From NCBI RefSeq assembly GCF_014696065.1, contig NZ_JACJPL010000027.1, positions 744,001 through 808,000 on the forward strand: a stretch of DNA of 64,000 nucleotides. Direction: 5' to 3'. A model generated the notes under the pieces. That model worked only from the letters and a program-made list of their open reading frames with translations, ran no database searches and was not told the DNA's origin. Source of the stretch: Leptolyngbya sp. FACHB-261 (GTDB lineage Bacteria > Cyanobacteriota > Cyanobacteriia > FACHB-261). Position numbers and translations under genes: made by a program. Positions 1-9,255 of the stretch are shown piece after piece; within the stretch, counting starts at the first letter, position 1; every line of letters begins with the position of its first letter.

Positions 1-867
1 TTTGAAAAACTCTAGCCAGCCAGGGAATGTCTTGGCTAGCGAGCTGATCAGGATAGCCAGAGCCGTCCCAACGCTCATGGTGATAGCGAATAATTGGCAG
101 GACGCCGCGCATGGTCCGTAGAGGGCGGCAAATACGCTCGCCGATCAGCACATGCTGCTTCATGATCACCCATTCCTCAGGGGTCAGGGCTCCTGGTTTG
201 AGCAATACGGAGTCGGGAACGCCAACCTTGCCAATGTCATGGAGGTAGCCGCCCCACATTAAGTCTTTGACTTCGGTGCGGGAGAGCCCCAGGAACTCAC
301 CAAACGCTTTGCCCTGTTTCACCAGGCGTTCGCAGTGGTTGCCGGTATTAGGATCTCGGCTCTCGACTGTTTCAGCGATTGAAAATAAAACCTTTTCCGC
401 GTGGTCCAAATCTTCGTTCAGGCGCTTCTGCTGCACGAGCGACTTCACCCGAGCACTCAGTTCAACCTGGTCGAAGGGCTTAGCCAGAAAGTCATCGCCC
501 CCAGATTCGATCCCCAGAATGCGAGAGCGTCGATCATTCAGAGCCGTGATGAAGATGACCGGAATTAAGCGGGTTTGCTCGTCTTGCTTGAGGCGACGAC
601 AGACCTCAAAGCCATCCATGCCTGGCATCATGACATCTAACAGGACAAGGTCTGGATTCGCCTCAACAATACAGCTGAGGGCAACAGGACCACTTTCTGC
701 CTCAATGACGTCATAACCCTCTGCCATCAGCAGAGCAACCGCAGTCAAGCGGCTAGGTTGGTGATCATCAACAACCAGAATGCGAGGCGCCCCTGCCTCA
801 ATAGTGCTCTCGGCACGAGAGGGGACAAGCTGAAGGCTGGGAACCTGATAGGAGGAGAGGGCCATAG
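1..867 (-). CDS. Two-component response regulator with HD-GYP domain (3' end outside the window)
   Basis: Reading leftwards from ATG at 867, the protein starts MALSSYQVPS and has a receiver domain over about residues 25-145 (RILVVDDHQ, phosphoacceptor in LVLLDVMMPG, conserved Lys in FLAKPF). A linker and an HD-GYP domain follow, with YLHDIGKVGVPD and the signature region HHERWDGSGYP. HD-GYP domains usually hydrolyse cyclic di-GMP, so this is probably an RpfG-like cyclic di-GMP phosphodiesterase controlled by phosphorylation. The frame is open to base 1, so the last part of the HD-GYP domain is missing. No partner histidine kinase is adjacent inside the window. Confidence 0.9.
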
Positions 868-983
868 AGTACTGCCTGCGCCACTGAATTGCAGTTCTTG
901 CTTTAAAGCCCAGTATCCTTGAGGGCTAACACGCCTGAAATCAGGTTTTCCACTGAAGATTCCAGCGACTCTCCGGCTAGGGT

Positions 984-1235
984 TCAGAAACTCCCCTCAT
1001 CACCACTGAGTAGCCAATTCAAAGAAACACCTAGGGCTTTAGCAAAACCCACGAGTTCCCAGTCGACAACTCGGCGCTTGCCGTTCTCGATCTGACCGAT
1101 CTTGACGTAGTCCAGCTGAACACCGTGTCGACCCAGACGACTAGCGAGTTCTTCCTGGGTGAGCTGAAGACGCTCTCGCATCCAGCGGACACGAACCCCG
1201 ATCAAGTTAGCGGGTTGAGAACTCTGGCGTTGCAT
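984..1235 (-). CDS. Small XRE-family helix-turn-helix transcriptional regulator
   Basis: An 83-residue protein that is almost entirely one Cro/C1-type helix-turn-helix: RERLQLTQEELASRLG forms the first helices, VKIGQIENGKRRV the recognition region, and ALGVSLNWLLSG the closing helices. It has no sensor domain, so it probably works as a dimeric DNA-binding switch or antitoxin-like repressor. It is divergent from the sigma factor gene that begins near 1621, with about 380 bases between them, so it could act on that shared region; this is inference. No toxin-like partner ORF is adjacent. Confidence 0.85.
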   Translation of the reverse strand: MQRQSSQPANLIGVRVRWMRERLQLTQEELASRLGRHGVQLDYVKIGQIENGKRRVVDWELVGFAKALGVSLNWLLSGDEGSF

Positions 1236-1620
1236 AGCTCCTAATTATCCGCCTGGTTCATTTTAAATGGGCTCAATCGTCTTTATTGGTCGTCGATCGA
1301 AAACCGATCAAGAGATATTAAACCAGATTAGCCCCTTGAGACCCTCGCCAAGTTGCCAGCCAAGAACCAGTTTTAGCGGTGCGCCCCAGCGATAAGTGCC
1401 GGTGTGCCGAGAAACAGGGAAAATCTAAATATTCGTGTATTTGGATATTTACATATTTATGAATATGCCGTACTCTTGATTTAGGTTGCTGCTTTAGATT
1501 GCCTGGCTAAGCAAAGCGTGATCGATTTCCATTAATCGGTTAGTTCTTGCCAGGTCTCATGTCAAATTTGAGCATTTACTTTTCCGGAGTAGAGGCTTGC
1601 AGTTGTTTGAGGTACTTCCT
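1236..1620. promoter_or_regulatory. Intergenic region between XRE regulator and sigma factor, with AT-rich inverted repeat
   Basis: No gene is visible. An AT-rich block at 1427-1466 is bounded by AATATTC and GAATAT in inverted orientation, with several internal near-repeats of ATATTT. It lies between two divergent regulatory genes and is a reasonable operator or promoter candidate. No clear -35/-10 pair was assigned. Confidence 0.35.
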
Positions 1621-2589
1621 ATGGACCTAGCTCCCGTTGCTGTCAGAGACTCTGTAGACTGCTATCTAAACGAGATTGGTCGGGTTCCTCGGGTGAATTA
1701 TGAGGAGGAAATTGCCCTATCACGCCAAGTTAGAGCCAAGGTAGCGATTGAGGCAGCCCGGGAACAACTGGCTGTAGCCTCAGGCGTGAGGCCAAGCCTT
1801 GATCAACTGGCGGAGCATCTCGGTCAAGAGCCTTATGAGATCCGGCGCACACTATGGCTGGGCAGTCAGGCCCAGCAGCGTTTGATTCGAGCTAATTTGC
1901 GACTGGTCGTTAGTGTGGCTAAGCGCTACGTCGGTCAGGGAGTGCCTTTTCTAGACCTGATTCAGGAAGGCAACATTGGTCTGATGCGAGCCACAGAGAA
2001 GTTTGACCCAGAGAAAGGCTATCGCTTCAGTACCTACTCTCACTGGTGGATTCGCCAGGGTATTACCCGAGCTGTAACCAATCAGGCTCGTACTGTCCGA
2101 CTCCCCCTACACATGGTTGATAAAGTCCGAAAGCTGAAGCGGACTCTGAGGAACCTGAGTTTGACTCACGGCCGCCGTCCCACCGAGACAGAATTAGCCG
2201 ACGCTATGGGTCTCAAGCTGAAAAAACTGCGTCTGATTCAGCAAGTTGCCCAGACCCCCGTCTCTTTAGATATGCCGGTGGGGGCTGAAGGCGATACCAG
2301 CTTGGGCGAGCTACTAGAAGACAGCCAGGCCCAGCAACCGTTCAAAGAGTTGCACGTTTACACAATGCGTCAAGAGCTGGAGCAGGCCCTGGCGGACTTA
2401 AAACCGCTTGAGCGGGAAATTTTGTCTCTGCGTTTCGGGCTAAACAGCAATGCTTGCCTAACCCTTCAGGAGATTGGTGAGCAACTTAACTTAACACGTG
2501 AACGAGTTCGGCAGTTGGAGAAAGTAGCCCTGCATAAACTTCGCCGCTCTCAGCAGCAACAGTCGCTCCAGCAGTACATTCGTTCCTAG
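1621..2589 (+). CDS. Group 2 RNA polymerase sigma factor (RpoD/SigA family, cyanobacterial type)
   Basis: Region 1.2 (VDCYLNEIGRVPRVNYEEEI) is followed by region 2 (LRLVVSVAKRYVGQGVPF, then DLIQEGNIGLMRA and YRFSTYSHWWIRQGITRA), region 3 (HMVDKVRKLKR, RRPTETELADAMG) and region 4 with the -35-binding helix-turn-helix (LTLQEIGEQLNLTRERVRQLE). It lacks the long region 1.1 of a primary sigma factor, so it is a non-essential group 2 factor for stress or nutrient responses. Start: the frame opens at TTG 1597, but ATG 1621 is preceded by GAGG eight bases upstream and begins right at the conserved part, so ATG 1621 is preferred. Which group 2 class (SigB to SigE) it belongs to cannot be told by eye. 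Confidence 0.93.
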   Translation: MDLAPVAVRDSVDCYLNEIGRVPRVNYEEEIALSRQVRAKVAIEAAREQLAVASGVRPSLDQLAEHLGQEPYEIRRTLWLGSQAQQRLIRANLRLVVSVAKRYVGQGVPFLDLIQEGNIGLMRATEKFDPEKGYRFSTYSHWWIRQGITRAVTNQARTVRLPLHMVDKVRKLKRTLRNLSLTHGRRPTETELADAMGLKLKKLRLIQQVAQTPVSLDMPVGAEGDTSLGELLEDSQAQQPFKELHVYTMRQELEQALADLKPLEREILSLRFGLNSNACLTLQEIGEQLNLTRERVRQLEKVALHKLRRSQQQQSLQQYIRS

Positions 2590-2694
2590 CTCAGCTTCCG
2601 GTCAACCGCTTCAGGATAGAACGTAAGATCAAGTTACCTCTGCGCCACCTGCAGAGGTAATGTTTCACGGCCCGATACGGGCTGAAGCGGCGGC

Positions 2695-4356
2695 ATGAGC
2701 GTACTCAATCGAGCCACCCAGCGGCGTCTTCAGCGGCTTAAGCAGATCTCTGCAATCTGGGAAGGGGATCAACGGCCTCTGCCTTCCCAGGTTGCACTGG
2801 GCGGAGCTGAGGAAGGGCTGCAATGCGTGCTGTGGGTAGATGTAGCCCAAAGTGCTGTGCGAGCTATGGATATGGTCGAGCTCGGTGCTGGACCCGAAGT
2901 CGTAGTCCGCACGCTCCTGAGAGCAATTGAAACGCCTCAGAGCCCAGCCTTACCAGCTCGCCCAAAACGGCTGCTGGTCCGCAACCGCGAACTACAATTC
3001 TTTCTGCGAGGGGTGCTCCAGGATCTGGGCATCACGGTTGACTATGCACCAGAGCTGCCTTTCATTGACGAGATTTTTGATGGTTTAGCGCAGCAGAGTA
3101 GTGCATCAACCCCAACTTTGCCGCCCGCAGCCGCCCAACCCCTATTCAACTTGGCTGAGCAACTTTGGCGGCGAGCTCCTTGGGAATTTCTGTGGGACCA
3201 CGAGGTGATCAGCGTAGAAATTCAGTCCTGGGATACTGAACCTCTCTACGCCACAGTAATGGGACGACTAGGGATGGAGCGCGGGGTAATCTTCTACCGC
3301 TCTCGTGACTCTCTATTGCGCTTCCGACAGCAGATTGTTGACCAAGAGGACGATGATCACGATACCGAGGCGGTGTTTTTAAGCCAAGACTGCCTATTTC
3401 TACTCTTTGACCAGGTAGATGAGGTTGAGGAAGCTGATATTAGCTTCGCCAAAGCTTCCGGTTGGCAAATCTCTGAGGTTTATCCAGTTTTTGGTAGCCT
3501 GCATCCGCTTGAGGGGGGTCGGCCTTTTCTTTACGACGAAGAGGCGTCGGTACTGCAGGTTGCTCTGACTGCCTTGACTCGTTTTCTCAAGCAGCATACT
3601 CGCCAGCTAGAGACAGGAGACTTCCCAAAGCTGCAAAGCCAGTGTCGAATTCCGTCCCCTGTCTGGCGCGAGCCGGGACCCAATGGTCCTCAGCTTGTGG
3701 AGAGGGAGCTTAGACAGGCGGGTGAGCTGGTTACTGTAGCGGTCGAAACCCTGCCCAACTTGGCAGACAGCCTGGTGAACCTATCAGAACCGGATCTAGA
3801 AAGCGAGATGCTAGTGCTGCGGGAGGACTTACTCCCCGAAGATGCACTGATTAAGCTGGACACACTGCCCCGCATCCTGGTAGAGAGCCTACGACAAGAT
3901 AGGCCTGTGGATTCAGGCACTGCCTCAAACCCGGTGATTGAGGGTGATCAATTACCAGTGCTGCTGGTTCAGACGTCTCGCCCCAAAGCTCTAGACCTAA
4001 TCACTCAGATTAAAGAGGCTGGAGGACTGAAGGCAATCGCCTTTAACCCAGGTGAGTCTCTACTGGGTGATGTCTATGAGTTGGGGGTCATTCAAACCAA
4101 CGACGGCAACTTGCACCTGTTCGGAGAGTTCGAGAATCAGGACCGAAGCTACACAAAAGCCAAGCGCCGGTGGGAGAAAACCTGTCAAAAAACCAGCGGT
4201 TACTGTGGCTTAGTTGTTGCCATGGGAGCAACAGGCCAGTCACGAGGCAATCCCCAACCCCGTCATCTGCTGGCTTTTTTTGATGCGCAAGCTCTGCCCG
4301 CAACAGAATTGGGACTAGGAGTTCTGCAGGCGCTTCCCTGGGTGGAGCCGGAATAA
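2695..4356 (+). CDS. Conserved cyanobacterial protein of unknown function (DUF6930-like)
   Basis: A 553-residue soluble protein with no signal peptide or membrane segment. The start (RLQRLKQISAIWEGDQRPLP), the stretch around LLVRNRELQFFLRGVLQDL, and the later PWEFLWDHEVI and VIFYRSRDSLLRF resemble from memory a protein found across cyanobacteria that carries a DUF6930 domain; the name is a recollection, not a search result. Acidic patches (QEDDDHDTE, DEVEEAD) lie in the middle. The C-terminal 100 residues form a separate block (KALDLITQIKEAGG, LHLFGEFENQDRSYTKAK). Its 3' end is 16 bases from the convergent exoribonuclease gene. No function can be inferred from context. Confidence 0.8.
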   Translation: MSVLNRATQRRLQRLKQISAIWEGDQRPLPSQVALGGAEEGLQCVLWVDVAQSAVRAMDMVELGAGPEVVVRTLLRAIETPQSPALPARPKRLLVRNRELQFFLRGVLQDLGITVDYAPELPFIDEIFDGLAQQSSASTPTLPPAAAQPLFNLAEQLWRRAPWEFLWDHEVISVEIQSWDTEPLYATVMGRLGMERGVIFYRSRDSLLRFRQQIVDQEDDDHDTEAVFLSQDCLFLLFDQVDEVEEADISFAKASGWQISEVYPVFGSLHPLEGGRPFLYDEEASVLQVALTALTRFLKQHTRQLETGDFPKLQSQCRIPSPVWREPGPNGPQLVERELRQAGELVTVAVETLPNLADSLVNLSEPDLESEMLVLREDLLPEDALIKLDTLPRILVESLRQDRPVDSGTASNPVIEGDQLPVLLVQTSRPKALDLITQIKEAGGLKAIAFNPGESLLGDVYELGVIQTNDGNLHLFGEFENQDRSYTKAKRRWEKTCQKTSGYCGLVVAMGATGQSRGNPQPRHLLAFFDAQALPATELGLGVLQALPWVEPE

Positions 4357-4372
4357 GTCAGACAACAAGCAT

Positions 4373-6421
4373 TTAGACGAGTTGCTCTTGAGGCATTAAG
4401 TCCTGGCGTTGCACCTCTCGGAACTGGATCAGGTCGCGCCGCGGATCAACGTCGCTCACCTGGACACTCAGCATCTCGCCCAGAGCAATATTTCGCTGCA
4501 TGCGCATAGGCAGCTTTAGTCCTAAATCTTCTAGCAAAATCAGGGCTAGGCCTTCGTGCTCGCGCAGCCAGACCAGCATTAGTGCTTGCCAAGTCTCATT
4601 TTTCTGGCGACGTAAAAACTCCAATTCCCAGTAGCGATTGGTCTGCCGCTCAACCTGGGTTGCATCATAGGTTGCGACGTCAACGGAGGCGATCACCTGC
4701 TTAAGCTCATCGGTGGTGAAGGGCAGAGTCTCACCGCGTAGATAGGCCTTGAGCTGAAAATGGGCGACCAAATCGCTATAGCGGCGAATTGGGGAAGTGA
4801 CTTGGGTATAAGCTGCTAAGCCAAGACCCGCGTGGCGATAGGGAACAGTTCCCACCTCGCTCCGAGTCATACAACGGCAAATCGCAAACTCGCGGACTGG
4901 TCCTGGCGGCAGTTGCAACAGCACTTCATCAGGAGGCAGTTCAGGCTGAGCCTGTGAGCGGAAGGGCACCGGTATCTGGTGGTCTTGGGCAAAGCGAGCA
5001 CCAACTTCGCCTGCCAGGATCATCATTTCAGCAACCAGCTGGCGGGAAACAGAGTCTTCCAAAACTTCAAGGTTGACGTCTGGCTCAGCGTTGGGTCTGC
5101 CACTCACCTTGATGACCGTCTCTGGCAGAGTGATAGGGATTGCGCCTTGAGCCCGCCGCCAATTGTAGCGAACGGTGGCCCAATGGTTGAGAATCGCAAT
5201 CTCGGGCTCAGCACTAATTCCTAACTGCAACATTTCGTCAACGTCGCTATAGGTGAGTCGATAGGTAGGCTGCACACGACTCGCGCAAATACGATATGAC
5301 TCGATTGCGCCATCAACCGACAGGTCCACGCCAAAGCTGAGCGCTTCACAGGCCCTGCCCTGAACCAAGCTCATGGGTCCTGCCGCCAATTCGATTGGAA
5401 ACATAGGCAGGCTACCCGTCGGTAAGTAAACGCTGGTGGCACGACGACGGGCTTCCCGCTCCAAACCATCGCCTAACTGAATCCAGCGAGTTGGGTCAGC
5501 AATGTGAATCCAAAGCCGCTGGCGACCATCTGCTAAGGTCTCAACGCTGAGGCCATCATCGATTTCGCGTGTGCTCTCATCGTCGATTGTGTAGGTTTTG
5601 AGATGAGTTAGGTCTAGCCGACTCTCGGCATCAGGGTCAGCAATGGGTTGAGCAAGATATTCTTGAGTCAAGCGCAGAACCTCCGCACTAAAGCGCGTCG
5701 GCAATTGAGCCTTTCGAATAGATAAGTTCTCGTGAACACTCCACAAGCCTAGATTGACAAGTAGGGTGAAGGCACCCTGCTCAGTGCTGGGATACTGAAC
5801 GGCATTGAGAACTTCATGAGCTACTAACCGGTCTGAGGCTTCTTCACCCCAAGTCGCGTAGCGCTCTAGAGCCTCAATCCGTAGCCGAGCGGCTGACGAC
5901 CACTCTACTGTCACACCGCTTAGCTGCTGCTGCACACGCTCAACGAAACCCAGCCATTCCTGAGCTCGCTGGGTTTCTACTTCTAGCTGGTGCTTCAGTT
6001 CAGCGACCTGACTACCAGAGCGGGGTTCATAGAGATCCCCCTTCTGCTTAAAGTATAGTCGGTCGTCAGTTAACAGCCGATGAGCAGCGTAGCAGGTGGG
6101 CGGGCTCTGCTCTGTAAAAAGAATTTGCGCCATTTCAGCCGAGCCAATGGGCGTCGAGCGGCCTTCCTCCATCAGAAATTCCCAGGCCACCTCCAGGCTT
6201 TCTGGATCGAGGTAGGGCTGGACTGTCTGCTTAAAGGCAGCAATTTCCCGATGAGTATATGGCTGACCCGTGACGGTATAAGCAATCTGACGAGGGTGCA
6301 GGATATGTGCCTGTCCCACTTCATCCAAAACTTGCCAGTGCTTCTTACCCTCTGGACGCTCGACAACGCCCAGGCGGTAGTCGCGCCCGTCCCGAAACTC
6401 GACGAGTGTCCCTTTCTCCAC
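4373..6421 (-). CDS. RNase II/RNase R-family 3'-5' exoribonuclease
   Basis: 682 residues, compared with about 640 for RNase II and 800 for RNase R. An N-terminal RNA-binding part (VEFRDGRDYRLGVVERPEG) is followed by the RNB catalytic domain, about residues 265-590. Its metal-binding stretch reads IDDESTREIDDGLSVE, where classical enzymes have Asp-x-Asp-Asp, so one Asp is Glu here; this may be normal for the cyanobacterial branch. The closing RNB motif AYTQVTSPIRRYSDL is intact. A short S1-like C-terminus (GEMLSVQVSDVDPRRDLI) ends the protein. The enzyme would degrade RNA processively. Genes for S18 and L33 lie upstream on the same strand, an order common in cyanobacteria. Confidence 0.9.
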   Translation of the reverse strand: MEKGTLVEFRDGRDYRLGVVERPEGKKHWQVLDEVGQAHILHPRQIAYTVTGQPYTHREIAAFKQTVQPYLDPESLEVAWEFLMEEGRSTPIGSAEMAQILFTEQSPPTCYAAHRLLTDDRLYFKQKGDLYEPRSGSQVAELKHQLEVETQRAQEWLGFVERVQQQLSGVTVEWSSAARLRIEALERYATWGEEASDRLVAHEVLNAVQYPSTEQGAFTLLVNLGLWSVHENLSIRKAQLPTRFSAEVLRLTQEYLAQPIADPDAESRLDLTHLKTYTIDDESTREIDDGLSVETLADGRQRLWIHIADPTRWIQLGDGLEREARRRATSVYLPTGSLPMFPIELAAGPMSLVQGRACEALSFGVDLSVDGAIESYRICASRVQPTYRLTYSDVDEMLQLGISAEPEIAILNHWATVRYNWRRAQGAIPITLPETVIKVSGRPNAEPDVNLEVLEDSVSRQLVAEMMILAGEVGARFAQDHQIPVPFRSQAQPELPPDEVLLQLPPGPVREFAICRCMTRSEVGTVPYRHAGLGLAAYTQVTSPIRRYSDLVAHFQLKAYLRGETLPFTTDELKQVIASVDVATYDATQVERQTNRYWELEFLRRQKNETWQALMLVWLREHEGLALILLEDLGLKLPMRMQRNIALGEMLSVQVSDVDPRRDLIQFREVQRQDLMPQEQLV

Positions 6422-6512
6422 GGCTGGTTTGCAACTGGTTGAGATTCCTACCCGCCCATGATATCAGGGCAAGTTCCCTTCCCTGGGCTTTTAGCTAAGC
6501 ACAGCTGCAGCT

Positions 6513-6803
6513 TCAACGCTGTCTGGGAACCTGGAGCAGCTTTGGATCAATATGGCCAGTCCAGACTGGTTCATGGTGCCCCATTGCACAGCCGAGCACC
6601 TGGATATCGTAGATACCAGGTGCGTTTAAACCTACTAAAGCACCGCGCACAGCTGCCATGGTGATGCTTTTCTCAGGTGGGGTATGAGCCTCACAGAAGA
6701 CGTAGAGGCAGCCGTTTTTAAATTCAGCCCGCACGCTTTGGCTGTCAAGAGCAAATTTGCTTTTGAGAAGACGGCTGACTTCTGGCAACTGCTGCATAAC
6801 CAT
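6513..6803 (-). CDS. Small conserved protein of unknown function
   Basis: 96 residues, ATG at 6803. The pattern LYVFCEAHTPPEKSITMAAV, then GLNAPGIYDIQVLG, then EPVWTGHIDPKLL resembles a small alpha/beta unit seen repeated in some cyanobacterial TPR or regulatory proteins, where an aromatic-rich close follows a 'lower-case V-Y-G' strand. Here a single copy stands alone between rpsR and the exoribonuclease gene on the same strand, so it may be cotranscribed with them. An overlapping plus-strand frame at 6684-6974 has no recognisable content. Function unknown. Confidence 0.65.
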   Translation of the reverse strand: MVMQQLPEVSRLLKSKFALDSQSVRAEFKNGCLYVFCEAHTPPEKSITMAAVRGALVGLNAPGIYDIQVLGCAMGHHEPVWTGHIDPKLLQVPRQR

Positions 6804-6908
6804 AACCAGGCCAGTGAATGCTATGGCTTAGTCTATTGCACGCCACTGGCTGGCTTCCTGCGCAAATTAACGGAAGTTCTAAGCAAATTAACTAGCGCTT
6901 GGTCTGGT

Positions 6909-7124
6909 CTAGCCTTCCTTATTAACGAAGGGCAGCAAAGCAATGATCCGGGCACGCTTGATCGATTGCGTTAGGTCACGCTGCTGCTTGGCGGTCAGGC
7001 CAGTAATGCGACGGGGCAGAATTTTGCCTCGCTCCGTGATGAATTTACGTAGGAGATCGACGTCCTTGTAATCAATAGGCTCGTCTGGCTTGAGAGGAGA
7101 AACACGCTTGCGATAGTAGGCCAT
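6909..7124 (-). CDS. rpsR: 30S ribosomal protein S18
   Basis: 71 residues with the family hallmarks: an N-terminal [11 protein letters not shown], then [19 protein letters not shown] and [30 protein letters not shown]. It binds the platform of the small subunit next to S6. The gene follows rpmG with only three bases between stop and start, so the two are surely cotranscribed. Confidence 0.98.
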   Translation of the reverse strand: MAYYRKRVSPLKPDEPIDYKDVDLLRKFITERGKILPRRITGLTAKQQRDLTQSIKRARIIALLPFVNKEG

Positions 7125-7127
7125 TGA

Positions 7128-7316
7128 TTACTTGATCTCCTTGTGGGGGGTGTGGCGGTTGCAGTGACGACAGAACTTTTTCAGTTCTAAACGAGCAGTG
7201 GTATTACGACGGTTCTTGGTCGTGGTGTAGCGCGAGACGCCAGGGGACCTCTTGTCAGTGTTGGTCCGGCACTCGGTACATTCGAGGGTGATGATCAGAC
7301 GGACGCCCTTGGCCAT
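7128..7316 (-). CDS. rpmG: 50S ribosomal protein L33
   Basis: 62 residues with the L33 pattern: [35 protein letters not shown] and [14 protein letters not shown]. Both CxxC pairs are present, so this is the zinc-binding (C+) form. First gene of the rpmG-rpsR pair. Confidence 0.98.
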   Translation of the reverse strand: MAKGVRLIITLECTECRTNTDKRSPGVSRYTTTKNRRNTTARLELKKFCRHCNRHTPHKEIK

Positions 7317-7389
7317 GGATTTAAGTTACGCATGCGCAACGGTTAAACAGCAGCGCCCAACCAGCCCGAGCGGTTGCGTGCACAAACCC

Positions 7390-7917
7390 CTATTGTTTCA
7401 CACGCGTACTCACTTGAGCAACCCACAGGCGAATTTTACGGTCTAGTGAAAGGCCGCGACGACTATTCACGACCAGGGTCTGACCAAGGCGGTCATGGAG
7501 AGCTTGACGTCGGTCGGTGTCATTGACCGCAAAACCAAGGTCGGCGAGAGGCAGTAACGCTAGGAGAAACAGCGCTGTTGGGTTGACCAGTGCCGCTAAG
7601 AGCCCCCAAGCGCCCAGTAGGGAAATTCCTTCCCGCTTGCTCAGCTCCAATAGACCAGGCACTCTGCCTGTGCGTTGCTCCAAGGTTTTGAGGCTCATCG
7701 CCCAATGGCCGGGGCTTTGTCCCTGATTACGAGCTACCAGAGCAACCCGCAGACCAAACCACAGAATTGCAAAGATTACAAACTGGACTGTGCCAAACGA
7801 GACTATGCTGCTGCCCAACCAGCACAAAACAAAATCAATAGCCAGGGCAATACCTCGGGTCCAAAGTTCAGCGATGGGGGGCCGCTTGCGACCAGAGGAT
7901 GCTGATTCTGAACGCAT
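7390..7917 (-). CDS. RDD-family membrane protein
   Basis: 175 residues. After a short polar N-terminus the segment ELWTRGIALAIDFVLCWLG carries the Arg/Asp motif that starts RDD domains and runs into a membrane helix. Further hydrophobic stretches lie near residues 40-65 and 105-125, and the domain closes with RRQALHDRLGQTLVV. RDD proteins are small inner-membrane proteins, some linked to ion or compatible-solute transport; no specific role is visible here. It is upstream of rpmG on the same strand, separated by about 75 bases, and divergent from moeA. Confidence 0.85.
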   Translation of the reverse strand: MRSESASSGRKRPPIAELWTRGIALAIDFVLCWLGSSIVSFGTVQFVIFAILWFGLRVALVARNQGQSPGHWAMSLKTLEQRTGRVPGLLELSKREGISLLGAWGLLAALVNPTALFLLALLPLADLGFAVNDTDRRQALHDRLGQTLVVNSRRGLSLDRKIRLWVAQVSTRVKQ

Positions 7918-7992
7918 GGCCGACTCCTGCCCATAAGCTTGAACGATCCTTTCAGTATAATTTCAGCGCTCTCCGCTAAGGACTGAACCTGC

Positions 7993-9255
7993 ATGCTGAG
8001 TGTTGCCCAAGCCGAAGCGCTTGTACTAGAGCTGGTCCGTCCCCCCGACCCCAATTCTGCCGCTGCCATAGAGACCGTGCCTCTAGAAGCCGCTCTGGGT
8101 CGCGTCCTGGCCCTGCCAGTCCAGGCAAACCTGGACTTTCCTCATTGGGATAATTCCTCAATGGATGGTTATGCAGTTCGCTACGCGGACATTAAAGGTA
8201 GCAGTGACGAGCGGCCTGTTCAATTGGCTCTGGTCGAAGAGATTCCAGCAGGGACGGCACCTCAGAAAACAGTTGGGCCGGGACAAACAGCCCGCATTCT
8301 TACGGGCTCCATGTTGCCCTCAGGTGCCGATACCGTTGTGATGCAGGAGAATACTCAGCGTCAGGGCGATCAGGTTTCTATTCTCAAGCCAGCTCAGTTG
8401 GGTCAGAACATCCGTAAGCAGGCTGCCTTTTATCGGGCAGGCGCTCGCTTGCTTGAAGCAGGGACTGAATTGGCAGGCCCTGAACTCGCGGCTCTAGCAG
8501 CAGCTCGCTGTACGCCAGTTTCGGTCTATCGGCGGCTGCGAGTTGCCGTGTTTTCCACTGGCGACGAGCTAGTCGCGTTGCAAGAGCTACCGCAAGAGCA
8601 ACCACTGCTTCCAGGGCAGATCATCGACTCAAATTACCTGGGCTTAGTCGCCTTGGTGCAGCAGTTGGGGGCAGAGCCTCTGTCTCTCGGTATCGTGCGC
8701 GACGATCCCACCGCCCTGAAGACCACCATGCTCCAGGCGCTAGCTAGCGCAGATGTTGTAATTTCCTCCGGGGGTGTCTCAGTCGGGGATTACGACTACG
8801 TCGACCAAATGCTTACAGATTTAGGGGCAACTCTGCACATTCGGGCCGTTGCGATCAAGCCCGGTAAGCCACTGACCGTCGCCACTGTGGAGCGTCCAGA
8901 GGGCCGCAAATTGTACTTTGGCCTGCCAGGCAATCCTGTCTCCTCCATGGTCAGTTTTTGGCGGTTTGTGCAGCCAGCTTTGCGAAAGCTCTCAGGGCGC
9001 CTCGGTCCCTGGCAACCACAGTTTGTGCAGGCTATAGCCACCACTCAACTCAAAGCTGCTGGGCAGCGCGAATCCTATCTTTGGGGCAAGCTAAGCCCAA
9101 ACCAGGGGAACTTGCAGTTTGCGCCCCTTGGTAGCAGCCATAACTCCGGCGACTTGATTAGCTTGGCTGGCGCAAACGCGCTGGCGGTGTTGTCTGTGGG
9201 GCAGACGGTTGAGGCGGGCGAACCGGTGTCGGTGATGTTGCTGCGGGAGTGGTAG
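7993..9255 (+). CDS. moeA: Molybdopterin molybdenumtransferase MoeA
   Basis: 420 residues, near the usual length of about 410. Motifs in order: DNSSMDGYAVR in the N-terminal domain, GPGQTARILTGSMLPSGADTVVMQENT, then in the MogA-like domain STGDEL, IISSGGVSVGDYDYV-type region, AIKPGKPL and FGLPGNPVSSMVSFWRFV. MoeA inserts molybdate into adenylylated molybdopterin, the last step of molybdenum cofactor synthesis. No other mo- gene is in the window. The last 98 bases overlap the 3' end of the convergent propeller gene. Confidence 0.96.
   Translation: MLSVAQAEALVLELVRPPDPNSAAAIETVPLEAALGRVLALPVQANLDFPHWDNSSMDGYAVRYADIKGSSDERPVQLALVEEIPAGTAPQKTVGPGQTARILTGSMLPSGADTVVMQENTQRQGDQVSILKPAQLGQNIRKQAAFYRAGARLLEAGTELAGPELAALAAARCTPVSVYRRLRVAVFSTGDELVALQELPQEQPLLPGQIIDSNYLGLVALVQQLGAEPLSLGIVRDDPTALKTTMLQALASADVVISSGGVSVGDYDYVDQMLTDLGATLHIRAVAIKPGKPLTVATVERPEGRKLYFGLPGNPVSSMVSFWRFVQPALRKLSGRLGPWQPQFVQAIATTQLKAAGQRESYLWGKLSPNQGNLQFAPLGSSHNSGDLISLAGANALAVLSVGQTVEAGEPVSVMLLREW

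Noticed and set aside
267-716. Plus-strand 149-codon frame
   Set aside because: Antisense to the receiver/HD-GYP coding region, where the minus strand gives a clear two-domain protein.
6684-6974. Plus-strand 96-codon frame
   Set aside because: It overlaps the minus-strand small conserved gene and rpsR, and its translation has no gene-like or family features.
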